Of a stretch of DNA of 64,000 bases, positions 44,804 through 56,600 are shown in pieces; the first letter of the stretch is position 1; the number at the start of each line of letters is the position of its first letter. A program made the position numbers and the translations under genes. Under the pieces are notes generated by a model. The model searched no databases. It had not been told where the DNA came from and worked only from the letters and a program-made list of their open reading frames with translations. This DNA is from Antedon mediterranea (taxonomy: Eukaryota > Echinodermata > Crinoidea > Comatulida > Antedonidae). The stretch covers positions 37,155,304 through 37,219,303 of the forward strand of contig NC_092671.1 in assembly GCF_964355755.1 (NCBI RefSeq). Direction: 5' to 3'.

Positions 44804-46969
44804 TTAATAATTAAATATTTTTACATTGTTTGATCTGTGGTTTGCCACTACAGCTCTCCTTGGTCTTTCTGAGATTGCAGCCATCCCACATGGAGTATCC
44901 AACCCATCATCTTTGTTATCTATTCGTTTAATGAATTTACCATTTTGATCAAATAGTTGTAGTTTATGATTACTGGATACTATCATATTCCCACCCATAT
45001 CTATGGTTATGCCATGAGGACACCAGACGTTACCATCTTCTGTACCGTAGCCTACAAGAATCTTAATCAGCTTATCATTACCATCAAACATTTGTATTCT
45101 GCAATTTCCAAATTCAGCAACAATCAAATGACCATCCTTTGTTACAGCAACATCTTCTGGTTTTTTCATTTGACCGGCTTCACTACCTTCAGAACTTATC
45201 TTTCCCAGTAGACTACCATCATCAATATTGAATTTAAACACACAGTGACATTCATAATCTGCTACATATAACATCCTGGTCTTTTGGTTTACTGTTACTC
45301 CCATTGGATATTTTAATACTCCTTTACCAAAGGTTCGGATTTCATGATATTGATTATCACACATTACAACACATTTACCTAAATCATCACTATACACCAT
45401 GTGACCATTGCCTATTAGATGCGTTTGATTGACTTGTACATTTTGTGGTATTCGTATCTTAGAAACAAAACCACCTGATTGATCAAACTTTATTAAATCT
45501 TTACTGTAACTTGATACCAACATACATCCATCAGTATCCAATACTACGTCTGTCACCTTATCTTCTTTATCATGTTCTTTATACTCTGATATGATGTTTG
45601 TGGTATGTACAAGTCCAAGAGGTTCCACCTTGATACTCACTGGTGAACCTATGACATGTAACAAATCTCCATCAGTGATATCCATTTGCCAATCCCCTTC
45701 CAAATTGCATCTACCTGTTACTGTGTATTCTCCCTTTCTGTGTACTACTTCAGTGGCTGATTTCTCACCTGATGAGTTGCTTAGTGTGGCTGTTAATTGA
45801 CCAACATCACTCTCTGCTAGAATTGATATTCTCACACTAAATGGCTGTCCTTTTGTAACTGAAATGTTCTCATCTTCTTTATTAACCTTGTATATACCAC
45901 CAACAGTGATAAGTTTACCAACACCTTCATGATTCATCAACTCAACCAGTTTTGGAGATGGAATAAATTTTAGTGTAATTCTTGTTTTAGCAAATGATTT
46001 ATCCAATTCATCTGCTGCAGCGTCATTCTCAACTACAGTGATAGTTGTCTGGTATGATGCAAGGTTTTCTGTTTCTGTTGGTTTATTCATTGTTTTCTTG
46101 ATTGATTCCATCAACGTGTTTACTTGTGTCAGCTTTGATTCAATACTTTTAACTTGACGATCAATAACTTTGCTTTGTTCTTTATAAATCTGTGTAATAT
46201 TTGCCATCATTATCTTCGTTTCTTCCTTCACCTTTCTGATAATTTTACTCTCGTGAATTTCAATCGCTGTTCTGCTTAACTTTAAATTAGATTCAAACTC
46301 TGATCTCTCTTTAGTAATAACATCTAATTTCTCTTTTAGTTGTCTCTTAATGCCTTCAGCTGTCTTCATAGTTTCAGTAACAGTTTTGTTGATGTCATTC
46401 AGAGCTGTCTCCATTGGTATCACCTTGTGTTGATTTCTATAACAACTGAGAATATGTTTGCAATCTTCACATGCAGGAAGTTTACATGTACGACAGTAAT
46501 CTTCCAGCTTTTTATCCGGGTGATTTTTGCAGTTTAGTGAATCTTCACTTTGTTCTTCTATGTCTGTATCCAGTGTGTATAGTGGATGGTTCGCCAGCGC
46601 AGGGAACATCTTATGATGTTGGATGCATTGCCTACACATATACATTTCACATTCAGAGCAATAGTCCTGAGGTTGATTCGCACATCTTGAGCATGCTTCT
46701 GGTTTTTCGGATTCAATCTTCTCAACGTATTCAACTAGGTAACTGATTGTTTCATTGCACTTCAAATGTTTCAAAGCACCATCTTTAAGATCGTACGTCT
46801 GACGGCATTTTGGACATCGTATCTTGCCGTGTCTTCTCATCAAATCTTGCAGGCAGTTAAGACAGTAAATGTGAAGACAGTTAAGCGCCTTTGGATCTGT
46901 GAATCTTTGTAGACAGATTGAACATTCCAGATCTCTTTTGTCAAAAAACTTTACTGTTTTAGCAGACAT
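44804..46969 (-). CDS. TRIM-NHL E3 ubiquitin ligase-like protein, copy 2
   Basis: 721 aa, one coding exon, same domain order as copy 1 (RING, two B-box clusters, coiled coil, filamin-type domain, NHL propeller). All eight RING zinc ligands are kept. It lacks one Leu near the N-terminus (MSAKTVKFFDKRD). It shares with copy 4 the versions HIYCLNCL, ETALNDINKTV and VWCPHGITIDMGG, so copies 2 and 4 are sister genes. The ATG is again immediately preceded by a splice acceptor (tttacag); the donor of the upstream noncoding exon is at 47617 (aag|gttagt). Confidence 0.93.
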   Translation of the reverse strand: MSAKTVKFFDKRDLECSICLQRFTDPKALNCLHIYCLNCLQDLMRRHGKIRCPKCRQTYDLKDGALKHLKCNETISYLVEYVEKIESEKPEACSRCANQPQDYCSECEMYMCRQCIQHHKMFPALANHPLYTLDTDIEEQSEDSLNCKNHPDKKLEDYCRTCKLPACEDCKHILSCYRNQHKVIPMETALNDINKTVTETMKTAEGIKRQLKEKLDVITKERSEFESNLKLSRTAIEIHESKIIRKVKEETKIMMANITQIYKEQSKVIDRQVKSIESKLTQVNTLMESIKKTMNKPTETENLASYQTTITVVENDAAADELDKSFAKTRITLKFIPSPKLVELMNHEGVGKLITVGGIYKVNKEDENISVTKGQPFSVRISILAESDVGQLTATLSNSSGEKSATEVVHRKGEYTVTGRCNLEGDWQMDITDGDLLHVIGSPVSIKVEPLGLVHTTNIISEYKEHDKEDKVTDVVLDTDGCMLVSSYSKDLIKFDQSGGFVSKIRIPQNVQVNQTHLIGNGHMVYSDDLGKCVVMCDNQYHEIRTFGKGVLKYPMGVTVNQKTRMLYVADYECHCVFKFNIDDGSLLGKISSEGSEAGQMKKPEDVAVTKDGHLIVAEFGNCRIQMFDGNDKLIKILVGYGTEDGNVWCPHGITIDMGGNMIVSSNHKLQLFDQNGKFIKRIDNKDDGLDTPCGMAAISERPRRAVVANHRSNNVKIFNY

Positions 46970-47617
46970 CTGTAAAATATAATACAGTATTTTTTTCAGT
47001 TAGTGTAAACTATAAGATGTATTCCAGAAGGAAGGACAGAGTGCGAGGATGATCATGATCAACATAACCCTAATGTTGGCTTTGGATGGATGGCTAAGAA
47101 ATAAAATAAGAAAATGCTTTCTAAAATGTCTACTATTAAAAGAAGAGCAACCAACATAAAGTACGGTAACCTCTGTAAATTATTATTTACGGGAAAACAA
47201 TCTAAAACCATCATATTCTAATGCAAAGATCAACAAATTGAGTTGAATGGGATAAATTGTAATGATTTTAAAAATTGAGGCGGGGCCATGATGAATTCTG
47301 TCACGAATACAACATTCGTTATTTGCTTCATAACCGTCACACATTGTCTAACAACTTGTTTTCAATTTCATGTATTGAAATGGCGACACCATGCAGTAGA
47401 TATACAGTCGGAATTTACAAATATAACCCAATCTATCGTATCGAATACAATTATAAAAATGTTTACCCAAGCTAAAAAGCGTGGCCTACAATAGTAGGGC
47501 CTACCTTCAATCGTTAAAATGAGAGAAATATGGCTGGATACAAATATTATCCATGTGTGTTATAATACACATTGTATATAGAACCTTATTTTTATCATAG
47601 AAAAGGTTATTACTAAC

Positions 47618-47700
47618 TTTGAAAATGTTGTAATCTTCAAAAGACTGTAAATATTCAGACGAACCTTCTACTTGTGTTCCTGTTCCTGCTGTCTGTTGTG
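47618..47700 (-). promoter_or_regulatory. Noncoding first exon region of TRIM copy 2
   Basis: Minus-strand donor cattttcaaa|gttagt gives a 648-bp intron to the ATG. The block aatattcagacgaaccttct is shared with copies 3 and 4. The transcription start is not determined. Upstream sequence (47700-47900) contains two copies of a block with acttgtgttcctgttcctgc and agtagactggaaatgtg. Confidence 0.55.
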
Positions 47701-47900
47701 TATTAGGGAATATACCTTCTGGCCTTCAAATACTGTTATTTAACGTTCTTTCTAGTAGACTGGAAATGTGTACCGTACTTGTGTTCCTGTTCCTGCTGTC
47801 TATTGTGTATCAGACAATGTACACTCTGGCCTTCAAATATTTTTATTGAACGTTCTTTCATCTAGCCTAGTAGACTGGAAATGTGAACTGTACTTGCGAT

Positions 47901-48435
47901 CAGTTGAATGTGTGTAGATTATTAGTGCTTGATAATATAACATTTGTATTTAGAAAATCAGGGTAGTAAATTAATAACAAAAAAAAACTTCTTTGTTTGC
48001 TCTTTTACGTAATTGTGCAATAGAGGTAAACAAAAGTCAGTTTACATAAGATAGTGTTAACAATATATTTAATATTAACGTTATATTTTTACACACGAAA
48101 GACCCTTTTGAGAAGTTGACTCAAACTTGTGTGTGAATAGGCCTATACTTTATATAATTTCTTATGCGGATTTTAATCCTAAGTTATTAATAAAAGTTAA
48201 TGAGTGCCTGGTCCTCGAAAGACAATATGGGTTATAATGTTATTGTTTTAATCCGTTTTAATTATTAAATACGGTTTGTCGATGTTTACACAAATTAAGT
48301 TGGAAAAAATAGGCCCTTTAATTTGAATTCATGAGCAATTTGTAACTATAATTAAAATTGGGAAAATCCAGTGTTCTGATTAGACTTGCTTTATGTATTT
48401 GTGTTTGCCAGTTACGCTTAGCAACTAGAGACAAA
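47901..48435. other. AT-rich intergenic sequence, nothing recognised
   Basis: Upstream flank of TRIM copy 2, partly shared with the flank of copy 3 (gcttgataatataacattt, tttagaaaatcag). No gene or RNA is seen. Confidence 0.5.
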
Positions 48436-48439
48436 AAAA

Positions 48440-49012
48440 GCACCAATAGATTTATCATGTAACCAGGTCCATGGATTTATTATTAACTTGTATAGACCAA
48501 TAGATTTATCACGTAACCAGGTGCATGGATTTATTATTAACTTAGACCAATAGATTTATCACGTAACCAGGTCCATGGATTTATTATTAACTTGTATAGA
48601 CCAATAGATTTATCATGTAACCAGGTGCATGGATTTATTATTAACTTATATAGACCAATAGATTTATCATGTAACCAGGTGCATGGATTTATTATTAACT
48701 TATATAGACCAATAGATTTATCACGTAACCAGGTCCATGGATTTATTATTAACTTGTATAGACCAATAGATTTATCACGTAACCAGGTCCATGGATTTAT
48801 TATTAACTTAGACCAATAGATTTATCACGTAACCAGGTCCATGGATTTATTATTAACTTAGACCAATAGATTTATCACGTAACCAGGTCCATGGATTTAT
48901 TATTAACTTGTATAGACCAATAGATTTATCACGTAACCAAGTGCATGGATTTATTATTAACTTATATAGACCAATAGATTTATCACGTAACCTGGTCCAT
49001 GGATTTGTTATT
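48440..49012 (+). repeat. Minisatellite, 54/48-bp unit, eleven copies
   Basis: Unit accaatagatttatcacgta, accaggtccatggatttatt, attaacttgtatag; some units lack the last 6 bp. Both lengths are multiples of 3, which produces a spurious frame. Confidence 0.92.
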
Positions 49013-49590
49013 AACTATTTATTTGTATTTAAATCAACAAAAGTTAACTAAATTAAGTATGGTAACACAATGTTGCATAAAACAAGAATAAGGCTATTGA
49101 ATGAATGAATGTTTGGTTCAAACTATGTCCTTTGAACAATGATATTTCTTCCTACTGGGTGCATGATTTATTACAGTATTTTGTCATCATTTTTTCCAAT
49201 CGTTCAATTTACACAAACAATTAACTCGTTGAATGAGTAATGTTCGTAATTCAAATTCTTTATAAATGGCAAGCATGCGCAGTCATATACAGCGGAATTA
49301 TACATTACCAATCACTTATTTAGATTTGAAGTGAAAATTGAAAAAGCTGAAACTTCAATCTTGTTTTATAACACACCTAAACTAAGTTTAAATTCAAATT
49401 TATTGTAAATTGCGAGCATGCACAGTCATACACAGCGCAATCACGCATTACCAACAATCACTTATTTTGAATTGAATTGAAAATCGAAAAACTAAATCTT
49501 CAATCAGTAAAAATAATACATAGCGTAGCACATAGCGATACAACATCAACCAATCAAATGACAAAGACAGGCATGGATGTACCCTGTAGG
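49013..49590. other. AT-rich intergenic sequence with a diverged internal duplication
   Basis: Blocks around 49255-49380 and 49390-49500 resemble each other (aattctttataaatggcaag / aaatttattgtaaattgcga, then catgcgcagtcata, cattaccaatcacttattt). No gene is seen. Confidence 0.45.
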
Positions 49591-49599
49591 CCTAATACA

Positions 49600-49830
49600 A
49601 CAAATTGTATAAAACCTAATTTTTACAACACCTAATAATTGTAGAGAAAGTATTACTTGCATTGAAAATGTCGCAGACGTCTTTCTTTTTAAATGTTGAC
49701 TGAAATTATTCAGGCGAACTTGTGTTCCCGTCTGATGTGTGTTAGCCAAATATACCTTTGGTCCCCTTTAACGTTATTTTCTATATAGGTGTATATCTTC
49801 TGCGATCAGTTGAATATGTGAAGGATATTT
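49600..49830 (-). promoter_or_regulatory. Orphan, diverged copy of the TRIM first-exon/promoter module
   Basis: agaaagtattacttgcattgaaaatgt, then tattcaggcgaacttgtgttcc, and cgatcagttgaatatgtg follow the same order as at 47610-47900 and 56390-56600, but no TRIM coding exon lies within reach on the minus strand before unit 2. The donor equivalent is degraded (aat|gcaagt). Confidence 0.5.
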
Positions 49831-50019
49831 TGTGACAATACGTCTGTTAAAAGGTGTATTGCACAATGTAAGGTACCAAGTTCACTGCAATGTACATATA
49901 TATATAACAACGTTGTATTTGGATAACCAGGGTAGTAGTATACTGTAGTATTAAGAACTTTGTTCTTTTGCGAACAGTTTAATTTAATAAGTAAATAGAT
50001 AGACAAGCCGGTTTAACTA

Positions 50020-50300
50020 CAAACTCTGTGACAAAAAACGAGTCTGATAGTGTAGACAGAGCTTTAGACTGAGAGAAAGCTACCACCTAGATTCAAACCC
50101 GGAATCTTCTGCTTGTATGCGGACACCCTAACAATTAGACCACTGGACTTTCATGGTATGGTTCAAATGTGATTGTATTGTATAGCGACATTTTAACACC
50201 CTTGACGAGGTATGGTAAAACAACACTGGTCCTCAATTGTACACATGTGCAACAGAGATAAAAATTGATACGGCGCCTCATCTTCCAGTTCATATAAGGC
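50020..50300 (-). repeat. MITE remnant plus tRNA-derived SINE at the start of unit 3
   Basis: actctgtgacaaaaaacgag and gatagtgtagacagagct are the joined ends of the MITE seen whole at 20548. Next comes the SINE head (on the minus strand agtggtctaattgttaggg, gggtttgaatc). Then aacactggtcctcaattgta and cagagataaaaattgatac align to 20990-21060. Confidence 0.65.
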
Positions 50301-50606
50301 AAGAAGAAAATAAGGCCATATACATGGCTGCAGTCGCGTGCTCAAATTTGAGTTAGTATTTACCGACCGACCAACCGTCCGACCAACATAACAAATAAAA
50401 ACATTTAGATAATAGGTACGTTCATAAATTTACTTTTATTTTGAATTTTAATCGTTTTAACAGTATATTACAGAGCCTATGACGTTTTTGTAATCTGCAT
50501 TTTTAATTGTTTTTAAACAGTACGGTATTTTAACAGTATTTTAACATAGGCCTATAAATAGTATTTTAGCATTGCCTTTGCAATTGGATGTATTTTTCTT
50601 GTTTTA

Positions 50607-51552
50607 TCTATATATAAATTTACGTAAGGGCAAAATTCGGTAAATCGCGCGTTACTTCTAGAATGTTTACTCGATGGTATATAAAGTTGGTTCGTACTTT
50701 CGATACTGATTTTAACCACCTGATGCAACCCTGTTTACTAATTAAATTGAGTTCGATAATTAGTTATTGACGATTAAAACGAATTTAGGTTCAACGATTT
50801 GCTCCAAATAGGGGTGTTTTCCGATCGTGGTATACACTGTCTAATGCATGTCCATCTTGAAAAATACCCGCATACAATAATACGAGGATGCTTCGCATTT
50901 TCCTATCTCCTCCTACGATAATTGTTATTAATCGCTGAAAACCGGTTGAACAGCTCGAGTAAAGCATCATAATGTTGAAGACAGGCCGATTTTCTTTAAA
51001 AAATACTATTTTGATAGAGGGGGTTTTCACAAATCGTTTTACATTTTATAAACATATACACTGACGTCGTAGTGATGTATCGTTACATGTACTGTACTAA
51101 TACAATCGACTAGGACGGTGATAGTTTCAACAAAGTATTACATCGCAATGTTTTACTGTGTTTAGTGGTATATTATTTGTAAAATATGAAAACAATTAAT
51201 ATTTCGTTACTAAATGGATAAAGAATATATTTAAAAATTGTTCCTCTTTGCACCCATCCTCTTCCCCATCCCTCAACCCTATGTTACATACAAAACACAA
51301 ATTAAGTTTGTTTAAATTTGACTTTTAAACAATTTTTCTCTTTCGGAAGTAATTCCAGGGTGTTAATTTTAGTTGAGTACATAAATCACAGTGTCTATTT
51401 ATTCGTTCCTGTAAACGACATGTATTATTGTCCTGCGGTACGTACATTTGAAATCGCCAGTTTTTTAGCGCTGAAATGATTATGTATTCGATAACCATCA
51501 TCTGTGGGGCACGGCCTACATGGTACGCGAGCGATGCGAGCGTACCATCTAG
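50607..51552 (+). mobile_element. Non-autonomous Helitron, 946 bp, with a known empty site
   Basis: Starts TC (tctatatataaatttacgta) after a host A and ends with hairpin tggtacgc...gcgtacca, then tCTAG before a host T, the classical Helitron terminus. The paralogous place near COPS8 exon 7 (about 21244-21262) reads gttgttttAttgtcttaatt; here it reads gttttA, element, ttgttttaatt, an exact A^T insertion without target duplication. No RepHel frame. The phrase gcggtacgtacatttgaaat also occurs at 15500 in COPS8 intron 1, a possible relative. Confidence 0.9.
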
Positions 51553-51634
51553 TTGTTTTAATTATGCCAAGCAAAACGAATTCCCATTTTAAAGTGGACC
51601 AATAAAACTTCTTCAATCTTGATTTTTTTTTTAG

Positions 51635-51714
51635 CAATTAAACTAGATGTTCCACTTCCAAGTGAACAACAAATTATTCAGCTTACAGATTTTGTGTCCT
51701 TTCTTAAAAATTAA
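51635..51714 (+). pseudogene. Duplicate of COPS8 exon 7
   Basis: 80 nt with acceptor ttttttttag and stop at the same place as the true exon (21328-21407). The frame is open and reads IKLDVPLPSEQQ ... FVSFLKN, with Gln-to-Leu and Glu-to-Lys changes. A separate, intact exon 6 copy lies 7 kb downstream (58590), in the wrong order for splicing into this one. Confidence 0.85.
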
Positions 51715-52351
51715 ACCTTTTTTAATGTAAATCATAAACTGTTTTATATCGGTGAAAACATTCACGAAAGATTTTCTTGAAGATTAGAAAGATATTAGTT
51801 TGTTCAAGAAATTGTTGGTAAGACTGTGAAAAAGATTTTGTTGGAATATTCATAATTGTTTAATCATTGTACAATAAAAGTGATAATATTATTAATGATA
51901 AGGTGGACAATAGAATACTGAATCTGACAGGCTATTAAACCTGACATTTGAAAAGGTAACAACAAAATTATATTACGTTTTCATCATCTTATAGTTACTA
52001 AGTCGATAATCTAAAAGTTGCATTGTACATGAAATAGCTGTTCATTTTTAATAATTGCTATAATCCATATAATACTACAAATCCCCTTTTTTTTAATATC
52101 ATTTATTTTACTTTAATACAGTATTGTTAATTTTATTTACAGTAATATAATAATATTATTATGAGGCCTATACAAGTTTTTATTTCTGTTACCAGTGTGA
52201 TTCACAGACAAAATAAACATCACTGTTGATTGTCAACACCATGCCTCCTTCTGATTTTATAATAATAAGTAAAATAATTATTATCTTATTATTGGAGTAA
52301 CATGTATATAAGGCAATTATACTAGTGTCAATATTAATATTATTATGTAAC

Positions 52352-53023
52352 TTCTTATTATAGAGAACCATTGGGGACACCTTAAAGAACCAACAAGCGT
52401 TCTTATTATAGAGAACCATTGGGGACACCTTAAAGAACCAACAAGCGTTCTTATTATAGAGAACCATTGGGGATACCTTAAAGAACCAACAAGCGTTCTT
52501 ATTATAGAGAACCCTTGGGGACACCTTAAAGAACCAACAAGCGTTCTTATTATAGAGAACCATTGGGGACACCTTAAAGAACCAACAAGCGTTCTTATTA
52601 TAGAGAACCATTGGGGACACCTTAAAGAACCAACAAGCGTTCTTATTATAGAGAACCCTTGGGGACACCTTAAAGAACCAACAAGCGTTCTTATTATAGA
52701 GAACCCTTGGGGACACCTTAAAGAACCAACAAGCGTTCTTATTATAGAGAACCCTTGGGGACACCTTAAAGAACCAACAAGCGTTCTTATTATAGAGAAC
52801 CCTTGGGGATACCTTAAAGAACCAACAAGCGTTCTTATTATAGAGAACCCTTGGGGATACCTTAAAGAACCAACAAGCGTTCTTATTATAGAGAACCCTT
52901 GGGGATACCTTAAAGAACCAACAAGCGTTCTTATTATAGAGAACCCTTGGGGATACCTTAAAGAACCAACAAGCGTTCTTATTATAGAGAACCCTTGGGG
53001 ATACCTTAAAGAACCAACAAGCG
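52352..53023. repeat. 48-bp minisatellite, fourteen exact-length units
   Basis: 672 bp, 14 x 48. Units differ only at a few sites (accattgg/acccttgg, ggacacc/ggatacc), and variant types cluster, with ggatacc in the distal five. The minus-strand frame stays open through the array; it is not a gene. Confidence 0.95.
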
Positions 53024-53608
53024 TTCCCTTTTAAAGAGGTGTCCCCTGAATAGTATTAAAATAGTAAACATATTATTACCCAATCGGTCGTTTCACGGGA
53101 TAGTGTCCCCTTAATAGGGGGTCCCAAATGAGGGGTTCTATAGTAATTAAGACACCTGTGTAAATTAAACAACAATTCCAAGTTACAGGTCTTAAAGTTA
53201 TTATTGATAATGCATCCCCCCTCCCCCCCCCCCCCTCACCCCACATTAGAATACACAGTACGTAATAAAAGATATTAATGTGTACGTTAAAATAAAAAAT
53301 TGAAAGTAAAAATATTAAACATTAAACATCTAATTTTTATACACTATATTAAAGTAAGGTCATGTGATTGTGTCTTACGTAGTAAAATATAAAAACATAT
53401 TTTTAATTAATTTTATACTTAAACTAAAATTAATATGCCAAAATATTAAGATAACAACAGAACATTCAAATATACGACTTAAGCAATTAAGACATAAATG
53501 GTAATTTAGTTTGTGTACACTAATTGCTTTAATAATGTGATTGTTCCTGATCTGTTCTGATTACGAACATTTAACAGAAATTTATCAATTATCTGGATGC
53601 ATGTTATT

Positions 53609-55777
53609 TTAATAATTAAATATTTTTATATTGTTTGCTTTGTGGTTTGCCACTACAACTCTCCTTGGTCTTTGTGAGATTACAGCAATCCCTAATGGAA
53701 TATCCAACCCATCATCTTTGTTATCTATTCGTTTAATGAATTTACCATTTTGATCAAATAGTTGTAGTTTATGATTACTGGATACTATCATATTCCCATC
53801 CATATCTATGGTTATACCAACAAGACCAAATACTTTACCATCTTCTACACCAGAGCCTACAAGGATCTTTATCAGCTTATCATTAGCATCAAACATTTGT
53901 ATTCTGCTATTTTCAAAATCAGCAACAATCAAATAACCCTCCTTTGTTAAAGCAACATCATGTGATTGTTTCATTTGACCTGCTTCACTACCTTCAGAAC
54001 CTATCTTACCCAGTAGACTACCATCATCAATATTGAATTTAAAAACACAGTGACATTCACGGTCTGCTACATATAATATCCTGGTCTTTTGGTTTACTGT
54101 TATTCCATTAGGATATTGTAATACTCCTTTACCAAAGGTTCGAATTTCATGATATTGATTATCACACATTACAACACATTTACCTAAATCATCACTATAC
54201 ACCATGTGACCATTGCTTATTTGATGCATGCAATTGACTTTAACATTTTGTGGCATTTGTATCTTAGAAACAAAACCACCTGATTGATCAAACTTTATTA
54301 AATCTTTACTGTAGCTGGACACTAACATACATCCATCAGTATTAAATACTACATCTGTCACTTTTTCTGTTTTATGATTTTCTTTATACTCTGATATGTT
54401 ATCTATGGTATGTACAAGTCCAACAGGTTCCACCTTGATACTCACTGGTGAACCTATGACGTGCGACATATCTCCATCAGTAATATCCATGTGCCAGTCT
54501 CCTTCCAAATCACATCTACCTGTTACTGTGTACTCTCCCTTTCTGTGTGTTACTTCAGTGGCTGATTTCTCACCTAATGAGTTGCTTAGTGTGGCTGTTA
54601 ATTTACCAACATCACTCTCTGCTAGAATTGATATTCTCACACTAAATGGCTGTCCTTTTGTGACTGAAATGTTCTCATCTTCTTTATTAACATTGTTTAC
54701 ACCACCAACAGTGATAAGTTTACCAATACCTTCATGATTCATCAACTCAAAAAGTTTTGGAGATGGAATAAACTTTGGTGTAATTCTTGTTTTAGCAAAT
54801 GATTTATCCAATTCATCTGCTGCAGCGTCATTCCCAACTGCAGTGATAGTTGTCTGATATGTTGCAAGGTTTTCTGTTTCTGTTGGTTTATTCATTGTTT
54901 TCTTGATGGATTCCATCAACGTGTTTACTTGTGTCAGCTTTAATTCAATACTTTTAACTTGACGATCGATATCTTTGCTTTGTTCTTTATAAATCTGTGT
55001 AAGATTTGCCATTATTATCTTCGTTTCTTCTTTCACCTTTCTGATAATTGTCTTCTCGTGAATTTCAATCGCTGTTCTGCTTAACTTCAAATTAGATTCA
55101 AACTCTGATCTCGCTTTAGTAATAAAATCTAATCTCTCTTTTAGTTTTCTCTTAATTCCTTCAGCTGTCTTCATAGTTTCAGTAACAGTTGTATTAATCT
55201 CATTCAGAGCTATCTTCATTGGGATCACCTCATGTTTATTTCTATAACAACGGACAATATGCTTGCAATCTTCACATGCAGGAAGTTTACATGTACGACA
55301 GTAATCTTCCAGTTTTTTATTCGGGTGATTTTGGCAGTTTAGTGAATCTTCACTTTGTTCTTCTATGTCTGTATCCAGTGTGTATAGTGAATGGTTCTCC
55401 AGCGTAGGGAACATCTTATGCTGTTGGATGCATTGTCGACACATATACATTTCACATTCAGAGCAATAGTCCTGAGGTTGATTTGCACATCTTGAGCATG
55501 CTTCTGGTTTTTCAGATTCAATCTTCTCAACGTATTCGACAAGGTAACTGATTGTTTCATTGCACTTTAAATGTTTCAAATCACCATCTTTAAGATCGTA
55601 CGTCTCACGGCATTTTGGACATCGTATCTTGCCGTGTCTTCTCATAAAATCTTGCAGGCAGTTAAGACAGTAAGTGTGAAGACAGTTAAGCGCCTTTGGA
55701 TCTTTGAATCTTTGTAGACAGATTGAACATTGCAAATCTCCTTTGTCAAAAATCTTCAATACTGTTTTAGCAGACAT
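53609..55777 (-). CDS. TRIM-NHL E3 ubiquitin ligase-like protein, copy 3
   Basis: 722 aa, closest to copy 1 (shared MSAKTVLK start, HTYCLNCL, KIALNEINTTVTETM, IVRCYRNKHEVIP). The RING reads CSICLQRFKDPKAL with all zinc ligands; both B-box clusters, coiled coil, filamin-type domain and six-bladed NHL region are intact. Its C-terminal NHL blades have their own changes (KVFGLVGITIDMDGN, DIPLGIAVISQRPRR). The splice acceptor abuts the ATG; the donor is at 56402 (aaa|gtaagt), a 625-bp 5' UTR intron that is probably closest to the ancestral form. Confidence 0.93.
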   Translation of the reverse strand: MSAKTVLKIFDKGDLQCSICLQRFKDPKALNCLHTYCLNCLQDFMRRHGKIRCPKCRETYDLKDGDLKHLKCNETISYLVEYVEKIESEKPEACSRCANQPQDYCSECEMYMCRQCIQQHKMFPTLENHSLYTLDTDIEEQSEDSLNCQNHPNKKLEDYCRTCKLPACEDCKHIVRCYRNKHEVIPMKIALNEINTTVTETMKTAEGIKRKLKERLDFITKARSEFESNLKLSRTAIEIHEKTIIRKVKEETKIIMANLTQIYKEQSKDIDRQVKSIELKLTQVNTLMESIKKTMNKPTETENLATYQTTITAVGNDAAADELDKSFAKTRITPKFIPSPKLFELMNHEGIGKLITVGGVNNVNKEDENISVTKGQPFSVRISILAESDVGKLTATLSNSLGEKSATEVTHRKGEYTVTGRCDLEGDWHMDITDGDMSHVIGSPVSIKVEPVGLVHTIDNISEYKENHKTEKVTDVVFNTDGCMLVSSYSKDLIKFDQSGGFVSKIQMPQNVKVNCMHQISNGHMVYSDDLGKCVVMCDNQYHEIRTFGKGVLQYPNGITVNQKTRILYVADRECHCVFKFNIDDGSLLGKIGSEGSEAGQMKQSHDVALTKEGYLIVADFENSRIQMFDANDKLIKILVGSGVEDGKVFGLVGITIDMDGNMIVSSNHKLQLFDQNGKFIKRIDNKDDGLDIPLGIAVISQRPRRVVVANHKANNIKIFNY

Positions 55778-56402
55778 CTGTAAAATACAATACAGTATTT
55801 TTTTCAGTTAGTGTAAACTATAAAATGTATTCCAGAAGGAAGGACAGAGTGTGAGGATGCTAACGTAACCTTAATGTTGGCTTTGAAGAGCAACCAACAT
55901 AAGGTACGGTAACGGTAACCTCTGCCAATTTACAAAAAAAAATATCTAAAACCATCACTGCTATAATAATACAAAGATGAACAAATATATACATAATGAA
56001 TGTTTCTGAGTTGAATGGGGTATTATTTTAATGATTTTAAAAATTGAGGTGGATCCAAGATGAATTCTGTCACGAATAGAACATTCGTTATTTGCTTCAT
56101 AACCGTCACAGATTGTCTAACAACTTTTATTCAATTTCATGTATTGTAAATGGTGACACCACGCAGTAGATATCAAGTCGGATTTCACAAATATAACCCA
56201 ATCTATCGTATCGAATACAATTATAAAAATGTTTACACAAAGCTAAAAATAGTGGCCTACAATAGTAGGGCCTACCTTCAATTGTTAAAATGAGAGAAAA
56301 TAATACATGGCTGGATATGATACAAAAGATATTATCCATGTGTGTTATAATACACATTGTATTTTTAACCTTATTTTGATTATAGAAAATGTTATGACTT
56401 AC

Positions 56403-56600
56403 TTTGAAAATGTTGTAAACTTCGAAAGACTGTAAATATTCAGACGAACCTTCTACTTGTGTTCCTGCTGTATGTTGTGTATTAGACAATGTAACTTCTG
56501 GCATTCAAATATTGTTATTGAACGTTCTTTCATCTAGCCTAGTAGACTGGAAAGGTGAACCGTATACTTCCGATCAGTTATTTCCTGATGTCCCTGTTAA
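56403..56600 (-). promoter_or_regulatory. Noncoding first exon and upstream flank of TRIM copy 3
   Basis: The uninterrupted reference arrangement: donor, aatattcagacgaaccttct, then 100 bp, then tctagcctagtagactgg and cttccgatcagttatttcct. Comparison with 27139-27195 and 42766-42868 locates the insertion of the giant element. Confidence 0.6.

Noticed and set aside
52189-52764. 191-codon frame with a 16-residue repeat
   Set aside because: It is the minus-strand reading of the 48-bp minisatellite. Frame openness follows from the unit length.
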